Part shown: piece by piece, positions 16,607 to 25,388 of the stretch
Position numbering within the stretch: position 1 is the first letter of the stretch
Layout: each line of letters starts with the position of its first letter
NCBI RefSeq assembly: GCF_019913785.1
Contig: NZ_JAIOHK010000038.1
Coordinates: 1 to 33,437 of the forward strand
Length of the DNA stretch: 33,437 nucleotides
Direction: 5' to 3'
Origin: Altibacter sp.
GTDB lineage: Bacteria; Bacteroidota; Bacteroidia; Flavobacteriales; Flavobacteriaceae
Position numbers and translations under genes: made by a program
Notes under the pieces: generated by a model
Databases searched by the model: none
Seen by the model: the letters and a program-made list of their open reading frames with translations, nothing else
What the model was told of the DNA's origin: nothing

Positions 16607-17371
16607 CTACAAGGTTTTAAAATAGGTAAAGGCATTCTGAAGTCGGGAGCCGTACCAACTGAAATATTCTCCATCTACAATTCTCACATCTTTCTGAAGT
16701 GCCGCTTCCAGCTCAACAACATGCTTTTCTTTAAATGGAAATGGTTCGGACGAGAGCAAAATAAGGTCTGCCTCTTTTAGCAAATCCAAAGAAACTTCGG
16801 GATAACGAGCTTCCGAAACAATATTTTCAAATTTGTTCAATTGTAGAAGTGAATCTATAAATGTATGCGTTCCTGCAGCCATATAGGGATTTTTCCAAAT
16901 CAGGTAGACAACTTTTTGCGGAGTTCTGTGGATTACGTATTCCAAAAACGTTTCCCTTTCAGAAGAAATACCAGCTATAATTTTTGAAGCCATTTCAGAA
17001 ACATTAAATAGTTTACCCAAGGAGGAAATCATTTCCAGACTGTCTTCAATAGTATTGATATCACTCACCCAAACCGGTGCGATCGCTTCACAGGCCTCGA
17101 CAATGGCTTTGGTGTTCTCTTCCTTATTACAAATGACGATATCTGGACGAAGCCGCTTTATGTTATCTAACTGAAAATCCTTGGTGCCACCAACGACTGC
17201 AACTTCTTTCCGAAGTGATTTTGGGTGTACGCAGAACTTGGTGATACCAACCAGCTGATCTCTAAGTCCAAGATCGACCAGTAATTCGGTCTGTGACGGA
17301 ACAAGCGACACAATGCGCACGGGAGGTTTGGAAAATTGAAGGCTTCTATGTAATTGATCCTTAACGAGCAT
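16607..17371 (-). CDS. BtuF-like helical-backbone metal receptor, no signal peptide
   Basis: This 254-residue protein matches the TroA/BtuF-type substrate-binding fold: [19 protein letters not shown], a FCVHP motif, the [23 protein letters not shown] block, a [24 protein letters not shown] stretch, and the final [16 protein letters not shown]. BtuF-type proteins bind cobalamin or chelated iron for ABC importers. This one has no signal peptide (starts [19 protein letters not shown]) and no permease or ATPase gene beside it, so a cytoplasmic role is likely but undefined. The start overlaps the end of pyrF by 11 bases, so translation is probably coupled; it is the last gene of the purM-prfA-pyrF run. 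Confidence 0.8.
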   Translation of the reverse strand: MLVKDQLHRSLQFSKPPVRIVSLVPSQTELLVDLGLRDQLVGITKFCVHPKSLRKEVAVVGGTKDFQLDNIKRLRPDIVICNKEENTKAIVEACEAIAPVWVSDINTIEDSLEMISSLGKLFNVSEMASKIIAGISSERETFLEYVIHRTPQKVVYLIWKNPYMAAGTHTFIDSLLQLNKFENIVSEARYPEVSLDLLKEADLILLSSEPFPFKEKHVVELEAALQKDVRIVDGEYFSWYGSRLQNAFTYFKTL

Positions 17372-18179
17372 CTAAAATTTGCTTCATCGCTGTTTGCAGC
17401 GTCTGTGCTGCTGTTGCTGCTGCTTCGGCAAAGTTGGTTTCATTAGAAGCGTAAATGATCCCTCGAGACGAATTAACAAGCAGGCCAATGTCTTTGTTCA
17501 TCCCATATTTACATACTTCAGTAAGACTACCGCCTTGCGCCCCCACTCCGGGGACCAGTAAAAAACTATTTGGGATGATTTTTCGGATATCGGCTAAGAA
17601 TTCAGCTTTGGTAGCCCCCACGACATACATCAAATTATGAGCGTTTTTCCAGTTCTTTGAGGTTTCCAAAACTTTTTTGTAAAGTTCGAGCCCTTCTATT
17701 TGTTGGGTTTGGAAATCGTACGCCCCTTCGTTGGAAGTCAATGCCAGTAAAATGGCATGTTTTCCTTCAAAGGCCAAAAATGGTTCTACTGAATCTTTCC
17801 CCATATAGGGTGCTACAGTCACAGAATCAAATCCCAAGTCTTCAAAAAAGGCCTTGGCATACATTTTCGACGTATTCCCAATATCGCCTCGTTTGGCATC
17901 GGCAATGGTAAAAATTTCCGGATGATTATCATTTAAATACCGAATAGTTCGCTGCAGTGAGTTCCAGCCTTCTAAGCCGTAGGCTTCGTAGAAGGCGGTA
18001 TTGGGCTTATAGGCTACCGCTACATGGTGAGTAGCATCAATAATAGCTTTGTTGAAGGCGAAGATGGGGTCTTCTTCAGAAAGTAGGTGTTTCGGAATTT
18101 TATCCAAATCTACATCCAGGCCTATACATAGGAAGGAGTTTTTCTTTCTGATTTGTTCAACTAGCTTAGTGGTAGTCAT
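17361..18179 (-). CDS. pyrF: Orotidine-5'-phosphate decarboxylase (type 2)
   Basis: This 272-residue enzyme catalyses the last step of UMP synthesis, decarboxylating OMP. The catalytic motif DAKRGDIG is at residues 94-101 with Lys96. The N-terminal [14 protein letters not shown] and the C-terminal [10 protein letters not shown] phosphate-binding loop and NSSRGIIYA are also present. The length fits the longer PyrF type found in Bacteroidota and Actinobacteria rather than the approximately 240-residue E. coli type. It lies 34 bases after prfA and overlaps the next gene, so it is part of the operon. Confidence 0.96.
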   Translation of the reverse strand: MTTTKLVEQIRKKNSFLCIGLDVDLDKIPKHLLSEEDPIFAFNKAIIDATHHVAVAYKPNTAFYEAYGLEGWNSLQRTIRYLNDNHPEIFTIADAKRGDIGNTSKMYAKAFFEDLGFDSVTVAPYMGKDSVEPFLAFEGKHAILLALTSNEGAYDFQTQQIEGLELYKKVLETSKNWKNAHNLMYVVGATKAEFLADIRKIIPNSFLLVPGVGAQGGSLTEVCKYGMNKDIGLLVNSSRGIIYASNETNFAEAAATAAQTLQTAMKQILDAR

Positions 18180-18213
18180 AATTCCAATTTACCTAATCCC
18201 TGTATATTAGCCT

Positions 18214-19290
18214 TTAAAAAGTCTCTCCCGATTCTTTTAACTTTTCGGTATTGCTCACCAATTGCAAGCCATCGATAATCCTTTGAATATCTCCATCGAT
18301 AATGTTACTTAGATCATAAAGCGTGAGGCCAATTCGATGTTCGGTAACACGTCCTTGCGGATAATTATAGGTTCTAATTTTGGCGCTTCGGTCGCCGCTA
18401 GTTACCATGGAACCACGTTTTGCCGCATCTTCGGCCTGTTTTTTGGCCAATTCCATATCGTACAATCGCGATCGAAGCACTTTAAAGGCCTTTTCTTTGT
18501 TTTTATGTTGCGATTTCTGGTCCTGACACTGGGCTACTAATCCGGTGGGAATATGGGTTAATCGCACCGCTGAATAGGTTGTGTTAACCGATTGTCCTCC
18601 CGGCCCTGAAGAACAGAAAAAGTCAACGCGTACTTCTTTGGGATCAATTTCTACATCAAACTCTTCTGCTTCGGGAAACACCATAACCGTGGCGGCACTG
18701 GTATGTACCCTCCCTTGGGTTTCTGTTTGAGGCACACGTTGTACGCGATGTACCCCTGCTTCAAATTTTAGGGTTCCGTAGACATCTTCGCCTTCAATTT
18801 CGAATTGAATTTCTTTAAAACCGCCACTGGTCCCTTCGCTAAAGTCAACTACATTGGTCTTCCAGCCTTTGCTTTCGCAATATTTTGTATACATTCTGAA
18901 GAGGTCTCCGGCGAAAATACTCGCTTCATCCCCTCCGGTTCCGGCACGAATTTCCATTACTGCATTTTTGGCATCTTCGGGATCCTTCGGAACGAGTAAA
19001 AATTTGATTTCTTCTTCAAGTACGGGAATTCTGGTTTTAGCCTCTTCCAGCTGCATTTTGGCCATATCGACCATTTCGGTATCGCTCCCATCCGACAGGA
19101 TCTCTTCGGCTTCTTCAATATTATTGGTAAGTTCAATATATTCCTCGCGTTTATTCATCAGCACGCGAAGATCCTTGTATTCTTTATTAAGCTGAACGTA
19201 TCGTTTCTGATCGGTGATGATATCGGGTTGGATAATAAGGTCACTCACCTCGTCAAAACGTTGCTTTACTATTTGAAGTTTCTCTAACAT
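18214..19290 (-). CDS. prfA: Peptide chain release factor 1
   Basis: Release factor 1 terminates translation at UAA and UAG. The catalytic GGQ is in [20 protein letters not shown], and the C-terminal [20 protein letters not shown] is typical. The start is set at the ATG at 19290 ([12 protein letters not shown]), the usual RF1 N-terminus. An upstream in-frame ATG at 19329 would overlap the TAAATTTG promoter element at 19327-19334, so it is rejected. The length (358 residues) is standard. It is preceded by purM (64-base gap) and followed by pyrF. Confidence 0.96.
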   Translation of the reverse strand: MLEKLQIVKQRFDEVSDLIIQPDIITDQKRYVQLNKEYKDLRVLMNKREEYIELTNNIEEAEEILSDGSDTEMVDMAKMQLEEAKTRIPVLEEEIKFLLVPKDPEDAKNAVMEIRAGTGGDEASIFAGDLFRMYTKYCESKGWKTNVVDFSEGTSGGFKEIQFEIEGEDVYGTLKFEAGVHRVQRVPQTETQGRVHTSAATVMVFPEAEEFDVEIDPKEVRVDFFCSSGPGGQSVNTTYSAVRLTHIPTGLVAQCQDQKSQHKNKEKAFKVLRSRLYDMELAKKQAEDAAKRGSMVTSGDRSAKIRTYNYPQGRVTEHRIGLTLYDLSNIIDGDIQRIIDGLQLVSNTEKLKESGETF

Positions 19291-19326
19291 AGATTGAATA
19301 GTGCCTTGTCTTTGCAAAGGCAGGTG

Positions 19327-19334
19327 CAAATTTA
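19327..19334 (-). promoter_or_regulatory. Promoter -7 element for prfA-pyrF
   Basis: TAAATTTG on the minus strand matches TAnnTTTG and lies about 37 bases before the prfA ATG. It suggests prfA has its own promoter as well as read-through from purM. Confidence 0.5.
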
Positions 19335-19354
19335 CGATAAATTCGTGTAATTAT

Positions 19355-20533
19355 TTAATAGGTGAATTCTCCGAATTCAGACTTAATTGTAAGGGATTTT
19401 TTTTCGGAAGCTGTTACGCGGCCAACTATTTTTGCATCTACATCAAAGGATTTTGATATTTTAATAATTTCTGAAGCGATTTCTTCCGGAACGTACAATT
19501 CCATACGATGTCCCATATTAAACACCTGATACATCTCCTTCCAGTCTGTTTTTGATTCCTCCTGAATGAGTTTAAAAAGTGGTGGCACCTCAAATAGATT
19601 ATCCTTTATAATATGCAGGTTTTCGACGAAGTGCAGAATCTTAGTTTGTGCCCCACCACTGCAATGCACCATACCGTGAATTTCGGTATTGTCAAATTTC
19701 GAAAGGATGGCCTTGATTATTGGCGCATATGTCCGTGTTGGGGACAATACTAATTTCCCGGCATTCAAAGGGGTATTGGGTACCTTGTCTGTTAATTTTT
19801 TTGAACCTGAATAGACCAATTCATCCGGAACCGAATGATCAAAACTTTCGGGATATTTTGTTGCCAGATATTTTTCAAAAACATCATGCCTGGCCGATGT
19901 GAGTCCGTTGCTACCCATCCCTCCGTTGTACTCGGTTTCATAGGTAGCTTTTCCGAAGGAAGCCAGGCCTACAATCACATCGCCTGCTTTTATGGTTGCA
20001 TTGTCAATCACATCGGTTCGTTTCATACGCGCTGTTACGGTAGAATCTACTATAATCGTTCTTACCAAATCGCCAACATCTGCTGTTTCACCACCAGTTG
20101 AATGAATATGGACTCCAAACTTTGACAAATCGCTGAGCAGTTCTTCGGTGCCATTAATAATAGCGGAGATGACCTCTCCTGGAATGAGATTTTTATTTCG
20201 TCCAATGGTAGAAGACAAAACGATATTGTCCACAGCTCCTACGCACAACAGATCATCGACATTCATAATCAAGGCATCCTGCGCAATGCCCTTCCAAACC
20301 GAGATATCTCCTGTCTCTTTCCAATACATATACGCCAAAGACGATTTTGTTCCTGCTCCATCGGCATGCATTACCAAGCAATATTCGGGATCGCCTGTAA
20401 GGTGATCGGGAACAATCTTACAAAAAGCCTGTGGAAACAAACCCTTATCTACATTCTTAATAGCATTGTGGACATCTTCTTTGGCAGCAGAAACGCCACG
20501 CTGCGAATAACGTTTGGAAATTTCCTGACTCAT
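19355..20533 (-). CDS. purM: Phosphoribosylformylglycinamidine cyclo-ligase (AIR synthase)
   Basis: This 392-residue protein is the ATP-dependent enzyme that closes the imidazole ring of AIR in purine synthesis. The AIR-synthase fold is seen in MHADGAGTKSSLAYMYW, the metal-binding DALIMNVDDLLCVGA, and HSTGGETADVGDLVR. It is longer than the approximately 345-residue E. coli PurM, as I expect for Bacteroidota. It begins just after a terminator that isolates it from the curli operon, with a TACTTTTG promoter element in between, and leads the prfA-pyrF run. Confidence 0.92.
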   Translation of the reverse strand: MSQEISKRYSQRGVSAAKEDVHNAIKNVDKGLFPQAFCKIVPDHLTGDPEYCLVMHADGAGTKSSLAYMYWKETGDISVWKGIAQDALIMNVDDLLCVGAVDNIVLSSTIGRNKNLIPGEVISAIINGTEELLSDLSKFGVHIHSTGGETADVGDLVRTIIVDSTVTARMKRTDVIDNATIKAGDVIVGLASFGKATYETEYNGGMGSNGLTSARHDVFEKYLATKYPESFDHSVPDELVYSGSKKLTDKVPNTPLNAGKLVLSPTRTYAPIIKAILSKFDNTEIHGMVHCSGGAQTKILHFVENLHIIKDNLFEVPPLFKLIQEESKTDWKEMYQVFNMGHRMELYVPEEIASEIIKISKSFDVDAKIVGRVTASEKKSLTIKSEFGEFTY

Positions 20534-20550
20534 GGAAAAAATTTAGATTA

Positions 20551-20558
20551 CAAAAGTA
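20551..20558 (-). promoter_or_regulatory. Promoter -7 element for purM
   Basis: TACTTTTG on the minus strand matches TAnnTTTG and lies 18 bases before the purM ATG, directly downstream of the curli operon terminator. Confidence 0.5.
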
Positions 20559-20568
20559 CACCAAAAAA

Positions 20569-20592
20569 AAAAGCTCACAAAGGTGAGCTTTT
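20569..20592 (-). terminator. Intrinsic terminator at the end of the curli operon
   Basis: On the minus strand the stem AAAAGCTCAC / GTGAGCTTTT is followed by a run of about ten T. It lies 24 bases after the stop of the last curli-operon gene and before purM. Confidence 0.9.
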
Positions 20593-20615
20593 CAGTAATT
20601 ATAAAAAGTTATGAT

Positions 20616-22112
20616 TTACTCCCAATCGGGCATAAAGGCATTCTCATATAATAGTTCTCTAGAGTTTTGATCGCTATCAATTTCTAAGCGATGCACATTC
20701 TTCTGTGATATCCCATCGTTAGAAGTATTTGTAAAAATAACAAATGCTTCATTAGGTGAGAATATGGGTTCTAGGTCGTTGGTTCCACTTGGTTTATTCT
20801 GTGAAATCTCCGAGGTGGTTTGTGTAACCATATCGTACAGGAATATTTTGCTATCCAATCTGCGGTAATCTGCACTTTGGAAACCAGATTCATCATACGA
20901 ATACAAAATTTTCTGATTGGTTACTGAGAGGTCTAAGCCGCTAATAGCCCCATCCACTCCCGAAATGATTGTATCGATAAGGTTTCCGTTGAATGAAACA
21001 GAAATAATTGAGGCATTATACCCATCGATATTATTGGTTTTCAGCACGATTAAATTGGAGTTTTCACTTACCGCGATTTCTGAAATAAAGGATGCATCGG
21101 TTGTTTGATAGATCAATTGTAGTGCCTGTCCATTTGTCCTAATTCTATATAATTTATCGAATACAGCAAAGTAAATTCGGTCTGTACTCGGCGGCCATGC
21201 AATATTCAATTCATTTAAATTAAATCCATTCGGCTTCACATTAGAGGTGACCTTAAACTTATCGGTACCATCCCGATTCATAGTAAAGATATCGACCTGT
21301 GCCCCGGTAGTTTGCAGATATGCAATCTTATTTCCGGCAACATTTCGGCGAGGTCTATAACTATTCGTCTCTTGTGAGGTAAGCTGAAACTCGGCTCCGC
21401 TCTCATCGGCTGAGAAAATAACGTTATTCCCGTTTATATTTCTTACGAACAAGAAACGGTTGTCAATTGGAGCGTTGATGACGTCGAAGGTGCCAACTGG
21501 GCTCAGCACCGGATCATTAATATCATCGGTAGCGGATACCTGCCAGAAATACTGTGCTCCTAAAATTAAAGGGGAGTATGTAAATGTTGTTTCAGTAATG
21601 TCTTCAAATAGCATCACATCATCATTCTGATCATTGCGAAGTTCCAGCGTATAGGTAATTGGATCCTCTTCGGGATCGGTTGAAGCCCATTCAAAAACCG
21701 CCTCGATACTTTGAAGCAATTCGTTTTCGGCGGGTGCTATAAGTTCGGGAGTTGTAGGCGGCCTGTTATTCGCCGTTGAAACTTCTAATTCGAATATTAC
21801 ATTCACTTCTACATTTGCAAGGACCGAAGCCGGCTCGTAGCCTGCTAAATAACCGTCCAATCTTGCTTCAACTGCATAATCGCCAATGGGTGCATTTTCA
21901 ATTCTAAAATTTCCATCACTGTCTGTAAAGACTGTACTGGTAACCGGTTGTGTTGCAATTCTAACATTCTCAAGGGGCATATTGGTCCCTGTTGCAACTA
22001 CCTTACCTTTTATAATACCATACTCGTTTTCACCAACTCTATCTTCATTACAAGAAAATAAAAGAATAAAGAGCACTCCAATCAATTTTATATATGTTCT
22101 ACTGCCTTTCAT
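20616..22112 (-). CDS. Lipoprotein with CarboxypepD_reg, Fn3-like and propeller-like regions, last gene of curli operon
   Basis: This 498-residue lipoprotein (LLFSC, Cys21) has three parts. Residues about 33-110 form a carboxypeptidase-regulatory-like beta-sandwich (IIKGKVVATGTNMPLENV, then DSDGNFRIENAPIGDYAV). Residues about 118-212 look like an Fn3 domain (PPTTPELIAPAENELL, YTLELRND, FWQVSATDD). Residues about 215-498 contain repeated TolB-like propeller blades (FTMNRDGTDKFKVTS, SPNEAFVIFTNTSND). It follows csgG by ten bases and ends at the operon terminator. Enterobacterial curli operons have no such gene. I infer a surface-anchoring or fibre-attachment role, but this is not shown by the sequence. 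Signal and domains are clear; function is open. Confidence 0.75.
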   Translation of the reverse strand: MKGSRTYIKLIGVLFILLFSCNEDRVGENEYGIIKGKVVATGTNMPLENVRIATQPVTSTVFTDSDGNFRIENAPIGDYAVEARLDGYLAGYEPASVLANVEVNVIFELEVSTANNRPPTTPELIAPAENELLQSIEAVFEWASTDPEEDPITYTLELRNDQNDDVMLFEDITETTFTYSPLILGAQYFWQVSATDDINDPVLSPVGTFDVINAPIDNRFLFVRNINGNNVIFSADESGAEFQLTSQETNSYRPRRNVAGNKIAYLQTTGAQVDIFTMNRDGTDKFKVTSNVKPNGFNLNELNIAWPPSTDRIYFAVFDKLYRIRTNGQALQLIYQTTDASFISEIAVSENSNLIVLKTNNIDGYNASIISVSFNGNLIDTIISGVDGAISGLDLSVTNQKILYSYDESGFQSADYRRLDSKIFLYDMVTQTTSEISQNKPSGTNDLEPIFSPNEAFVIFTNTSNDGISQKNVHRLEIDSDQNSRELLYENAFMPDWE

Positions 22113-22122
22113 GTCTTCTTTA

Positions 22123-23532
22123 TTATTGGTTAGTTTTTAATTTAGTTCTATTTGATCCGAAATGATAATTTAAACCAAGACCAAACGTGTAATAATAGTC
22201 ATCCCTTCTTCCTTGCGGCAGGTTGTCTATTTTATCATTAAAAGTTGCGTTCCATTCACCATTTAGTACGAAGGAAACACGATCTGAAACTGCATATTCA
22301 ACACCGGCACCAAATTTCAAAGTAAAAAAGGCATCCCACCGTTGTAGATAAAGTTCGGGTGTATCGTCTGCAAATAATAATATTCCCGGGCCTGCATACA
22401 GAAATGGCGACAATTTATCGTGCGGAAGAATATTGTATTCAAGATTAATGCTTTCATTGAGCCACCAATGATTTGTATCGTATGTGGAGTTCAGTTTAAA
22501 TATTTGGAAATCGGCTCCCAAGCTCAGGGCGGGTATTAATCTGTATTTATAGCCTAATCCTGCTTTAAAGTCGTACAATCCGGTATTATAGTCTCCATCG
22601 ACCATGGCCAAACCAAAATTTACATTGGCAGTATGGCGGTAATTGTGTTTCAGATACTTTCTTTCATATAAAGCTGTAGAGGCTTCCAGTTCCTTCTCGA
22701 GCAGATACTCCTCTACAATTTCCTTATCCTTTACTTCTCCTTCGGCTGAACTCCACAAGTTATCTTTTATTCCTTCATAAATAAGGACTTCAACAGCTTT
22801 CTCAATAGCTTCCTGAACAGCCATTTGAGTAGGTTCATTTTTGGTAAATCCAGTTTCAACTTCTAGCAATCTTTTAAAATTGACATATCTGAAAATACCA
22901 ACATCGACTGCCTGTGATAAAATAGTCTTCGAAACATTTACGGTTTTTAATACCTGACCCGTGGAAGTAGAAACAGCTCGTAAATACACGGTGATCCTAT
23001 CTTGTCGATATTGTGTGGAAGCACCTACGCCAAAATATCTCGCTCCAGAACCTCCTGTAAGTAAATTTGAATCGTACGATATAACCCCACCTTCGAGGAG
23101 CATTCCGGCAAAAAGTAATGGATTTAATCGTTGCGCAGGAGCATTAGGGTTGGCAAATTCATCTCTTGTAGAACGAATAATATTCCGTTCGTTCATTAGG
23201 TTTCCAAGATTTTCCCGTTCTATAGGTCTAAACCATTTGGAATCTTCAAGTGCTTTTATGAGGATCGTAGTGGCTCCTTGTGTGACCGCAGTACTAAAAG
23301 TACTTCCATTCTCAATATTTTTATATTGGCCTGTTTGATCCTTAAAATTATATACACCCACCACAAGCGGTTCGGCCGGTAGGGGTAGGTTCAATAATTT
23401 TTCAGTTTGATTAGTATTTTCGCTAATCCTTGCCTCCTGATTTCCCAAAGGTTGGTTGAAATAGGCACCACAACCCGTAAAGAGTAATGGTATGAAAAGA
23501 ATCAATACTATTTTATGTAGTTGCTTTACCAT
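22123..23532 (-). CDS. csgG: Curli secretion channel CsgG with C-terminal barrel-like domain
   Basis: This 469-residue lipoprotein (LLFTGC, Cys21) has an N-terminal CsgG domain (about 21-265). Its marks are VGVYNFKDQTGQYK, ALEDSKWFRPIERENLGNLMNERNIIRSTR, LLFAGMLLEGGVISYDSN, and the RVTVYLRAVSTSTGQVL-like stretch. CsgG forms a nonameric outer-membrane pore that exports curlin subunits. Unlike the roughly 277-residue E. coli protein, it continues through a Glu-rich linker (about 265-290) into alternating beta strands (about 295-469: FKAGLGYKYRLIPALSLGAD, FLYAGPGILLF, YYYTFGLGLNYHFG), resembling a small outer-membrane beta-barrel. The gap to csgF is ten bases. Confidence 0.92.
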   Translation of the reverse strand: MVKQLHKIVLILFIPLLFTGCGAYFNQPLGNQEARISENTNQTEKLLNLPLPAEPLVVGVYNFKDQTGQYKNIENGSTFSTAVTQGATTILIKALEDSKWFRPIERENLGNLMNERNIIRSTRDEFANPNAPAQRLNPLLFAGMLLEGGVISYDSNLLTGGSGARYFGVGASTQYRQDRITVYLRAVSTSTGQVLKTVNVSKTILSQAVDVGIFRYVNFKRLLEVETGFTKNEPTQMAVQEAIEKAVEVLIYEGIKDNLWSSAEGEVKDKEIVEEYLLEKELEASTALYERKYLKHNYRHTANVNFGLAMVDGDYNTGLYDFKAGLGYKYRLIPALSLGADFQIFKLNSTYDTNHWWLNESINLEYNILPHDKLSPFLYAGPGILLFADDTPELYLQRWDAFFTLKFGAGVEYAVSDRVSFVLNGEWNATFNDKIDNLPQGRRDDYYYTFGLGLNYHFGSNRTKLKTNQ

Positions 23533-23542
23533 ATTTAGCTGT

Positions 23543-23917
23543 CTAATTAGGAATCAGTATTTGAGTCTGTTCGCCTGTTGTTATATCGAGGATATTGATA
23601 AGCAGGCCTTCAATTGATTCAAACACTTCGTACTCCAGATTTCCATTTGTAGAAGTTCCAACGCCTGGGACCTGATTACCAAATTGTTGTTGTAATAGCT
23701 GATTGTTTAGGCTTTCGTTGAGCGAAGTAAATTCGCCTAGGTCGCCAAACTGATTATTTGGATCTTCAAATTTATTTTGGGCATTCGCTGAATTTAGCAA
23801 CCAAGTATAATGAAAAGGATCCCCACCAAAGGCAGGATTCTTTGGTGTATATACCAATTGTTGCCCAAAACTATAGGACGTTGCAGCTAAAAACAGAATA
23901 AGGATTATAGATCTCAT
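23543..23917 (-). CDS. csgF: Curli assembly factor CsgF
   Basis: This 124-residue protein has a signal peptide (MRSIILILFLAATSYSFG) and a mature N-terminus QQLVYTPKNPAFGGDPFHYT followed by WLLNSANAQN. That matches the CsgF segment which inserts into the CsgG pore and helps nucleation at the surface. A Gln/Asn-rich middle (LNNQLLQQQFGNQ) is also typical. The C-terminal strand region (EYEVFESIEGLLINILD) completes the fold. It sits between csgE and csgG with gaps of about ten bases. Confidence 0.92.
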   Translation of the reverse strand: MRSIILILFLAATSYSFGQQLVYTPKNPAFGGDPFHYTWLLNSANAQNKFEDPNNQFGDLGEFTSLNESLNNQLLQQQFGNQVPGVGTSTNGNLEYEVFESIEGLLINILDITTGEQTQILIPN

Positions 23918-23928
23918 ACTATCGTTTT

Positions 23929-24711
23929 TTAATAATGTTTTATACTATTACCACTCTTCTTAATTTCACGCAATCGAAAGTAGACCTTTTTAATAGCAAT
24001 CTCCGACATGCCTTGTAAATAATCGTTCTGGGGTCTTACAAAAAACTCCAATACGAGATCTCCATCAACTAAAATTTCAAGCTTCGTATTATTTGCCAGC
24101 GATAAAGATTCTTTTACTGTGACAATTTTCTCTCCGTTAATGTTATTCGCGGTATACAGACTGTAAAACATCTTATAAAAATCGCGGCCAGGTTTTGTCT
24201 TAGTATCTTCAATTACAATACCCCGCAAAACTACTCCATCTTCCTTTTCATGGGATGCATCCTCCGAAACCGGATTTTCCAATAGCAATTTCCTTTTGGC
24301 TTCGGCCTTATCTTCTTCGGTCCCGTTTATAACGATACGGTCTTTTCCAAGAAGCTTATCATTTAAATCGTATACCAATAAAAGAAGTATAATTCTATCC
24401 TTTTCGTTTGCATTTATAGTCGTGGTCGATAAATTTTTCTTCTGTCCCGGATTGAGGACAACTCTCCCACTTTGATCATTTTTTGACCTATTTGAAGTTA
24501 TTGGATTGTTTTTTATTACCGAAAGAACATACCGCAAACTTTGGTTTATTTCGGTTTTGTTGAACGCAGAACCAGTAATTTCGATATACTCCGTATTGCT
24601 TACCAGATTTATCTTGGCTTCAACCTCGCTGTTGTATATTTGCGAAATCCCGATTGTGCCCACAAATAAGAAGCATAATATGAGTATAGTATGTGATTTA
24701 AAAGAAGGCAA
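23929..24711 (-). CDS. csgE: CsgE with an N-terminal CsgH-like domain
   Basis: This 260-residue protein has a signal peptide (to about residue 24). The C-terminal part (about 158-252) is CsgE: GIVIEDTKTKPGRDFYKMFYS, KIVTVKESLSLANNTKLEIL, LEFFVRPQND. CsgE caps the periplasmic mouth of CsgG and selects substrate. The N-terminal part (about 25-130) is not found in E. coli CsgE (129 residues). It has an IEITGSA start, a YVLSVIKNN strand, and NDQSGRVVLNPGQKKNLSTT, resembling the small CsgH/CsgC-type beta-sandwich that restrains curlin aggregation. The CsgE call is strong. The CsgH-like call is from pattern only and is tentative. Confidence 0.85.
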   Translation of the reverse strand: MPSFKSHTILILCFLFVGTIGISQIYNSEVEAKINLVSNTEYIEITGSAFNKTEINQSLRYVLSVIKNNPITSNRSKNDQSGRVVLNPGQKKNLSTTTINANEKDRIILLLLVYDLNDKLLGKDRIVINGTEEDKAEAKRKLLLENPVSEDASHEKEDGVVLRGIVIEDTKTKPGRDFYKMFYSLYTANNINGEKIVTVKESLSLANNTKLEILVDGDLVLEFFVRPQNDYLQGMSEIAIKKVYFRLREIKKSGNSIKHY

Positions 24712-24716
24712 AATAA

Positions 24717-25247
24717 TTATCTTTTTATATTTCGAATTAATATGGTTTGATTTTTACCCTTCATGGTAACCATCATTCTTTCAGAAATGGAATTACTTCC
24801 ATACCAAATTAAATTTTGATTTTGTCCTTTTTGTAAGACAGCGGCATTATGTAAAACGGTTCCTTTTAAACTAAGGTCGATAAATCTATTGTTATTTCCT
24901 AACTGAAGCACATTTTCATCAATGATTAATGCGGTTACGTCAAGTAGTACTTCGTTATTATTTCCTCTTTGAAATAAATTTACATCACTATAATTTGACC
25001 TTGTATTTGAAACTACATTGTTATTATTTCCTACTTGAAGTATATAAACACTGTTGGAAGCGGAAACATTGTTAGAGTTATTAGGGCTAATAACTTGGGA
25101 AGATAAAAAGCTAAGCTTTGCTGCTTTGCTTTGGGCGTTATCAATTCCATTAGCGGAATTGCCAATAGTGTATGTCTGGCCGAAGATGCAACCACTAATC
25201 AATAAAACTATTAAGGTGGTGAAATATGTTCTTCTTCTGGTTTTCAT
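24717..25247 (-). CDS. csgB: Minor curlin / nucleator CsgB-like protein
   Basis: Starting at the ATG at 25247 (MKTRRRTYFTTLIVLLISG) gives 176 residues with a signal peptide; an ATG three codons upstream is also in frame. The second half contains about five repeats of roughly 22 residues of the curlin type: ILQVGNNNN, LFQRGNNNE, VLQLGNNNR, VLQKGQNQN, then MKGKNQT. The last repeat is basic and ends in IRNIKR. In E. coli CsgB, too, the final repeat is Arg/Lys-rich and holds the nucleator to the cell. I therefore call it the nucleator rather than the major subunit. It follows csgA after about 140 bases that carry a hairpin, and is five bases before csgE. Confidence 0.85.
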   Translation of the reverse strand: MKTRRRTYFTTLIVLLISGCIFGQTYTIGNSANGIDNAQSKAAKLSFLSSQVISPNNSNNVSASNSVYILQVGNNNNVVSNTRSNYSDVNLFQRGNNNEVLLDVTALIIDENVLQLGNNNRFIDLSLKGTVLHNAAVLQKGQNQNLIWYGSNSISERMMVTMKGKNQTILIRNIKR

Positions 25248-25312
25248 CTGTAACACTATTGTTATAGTTTTTAATATGGGGCTTTAATTTGTTGTAATCT
25301 TTAATTTTAAAG

Positions 25313-25358
25313 TATGTAATGTATAAGAATAAACTGAATTACTCCTATACATTACATA
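25313..25358 (-). promoter_or_regulatory. Perfect 13-bp inverted repeat between csgA and csgB
   Basis: Arms TATGTAATGTATA (25313-25325) and TATACATTACATA (25346-25358) pair perfectly with a 20-base loop. The stem is almost all A-T and lies 31 bases downstream of the csgA stop, in the middle of the csgA-csgB gap. In the mRNA it would form a hairpin without a strong U-tract. It may protect the csgA message or weaken transcription into csgB, or be a protein-binding site. Confidence 0.7.
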
Positions 25359-25388
25359 TTTTATCTAACTTATAGAATTAACTTAATA

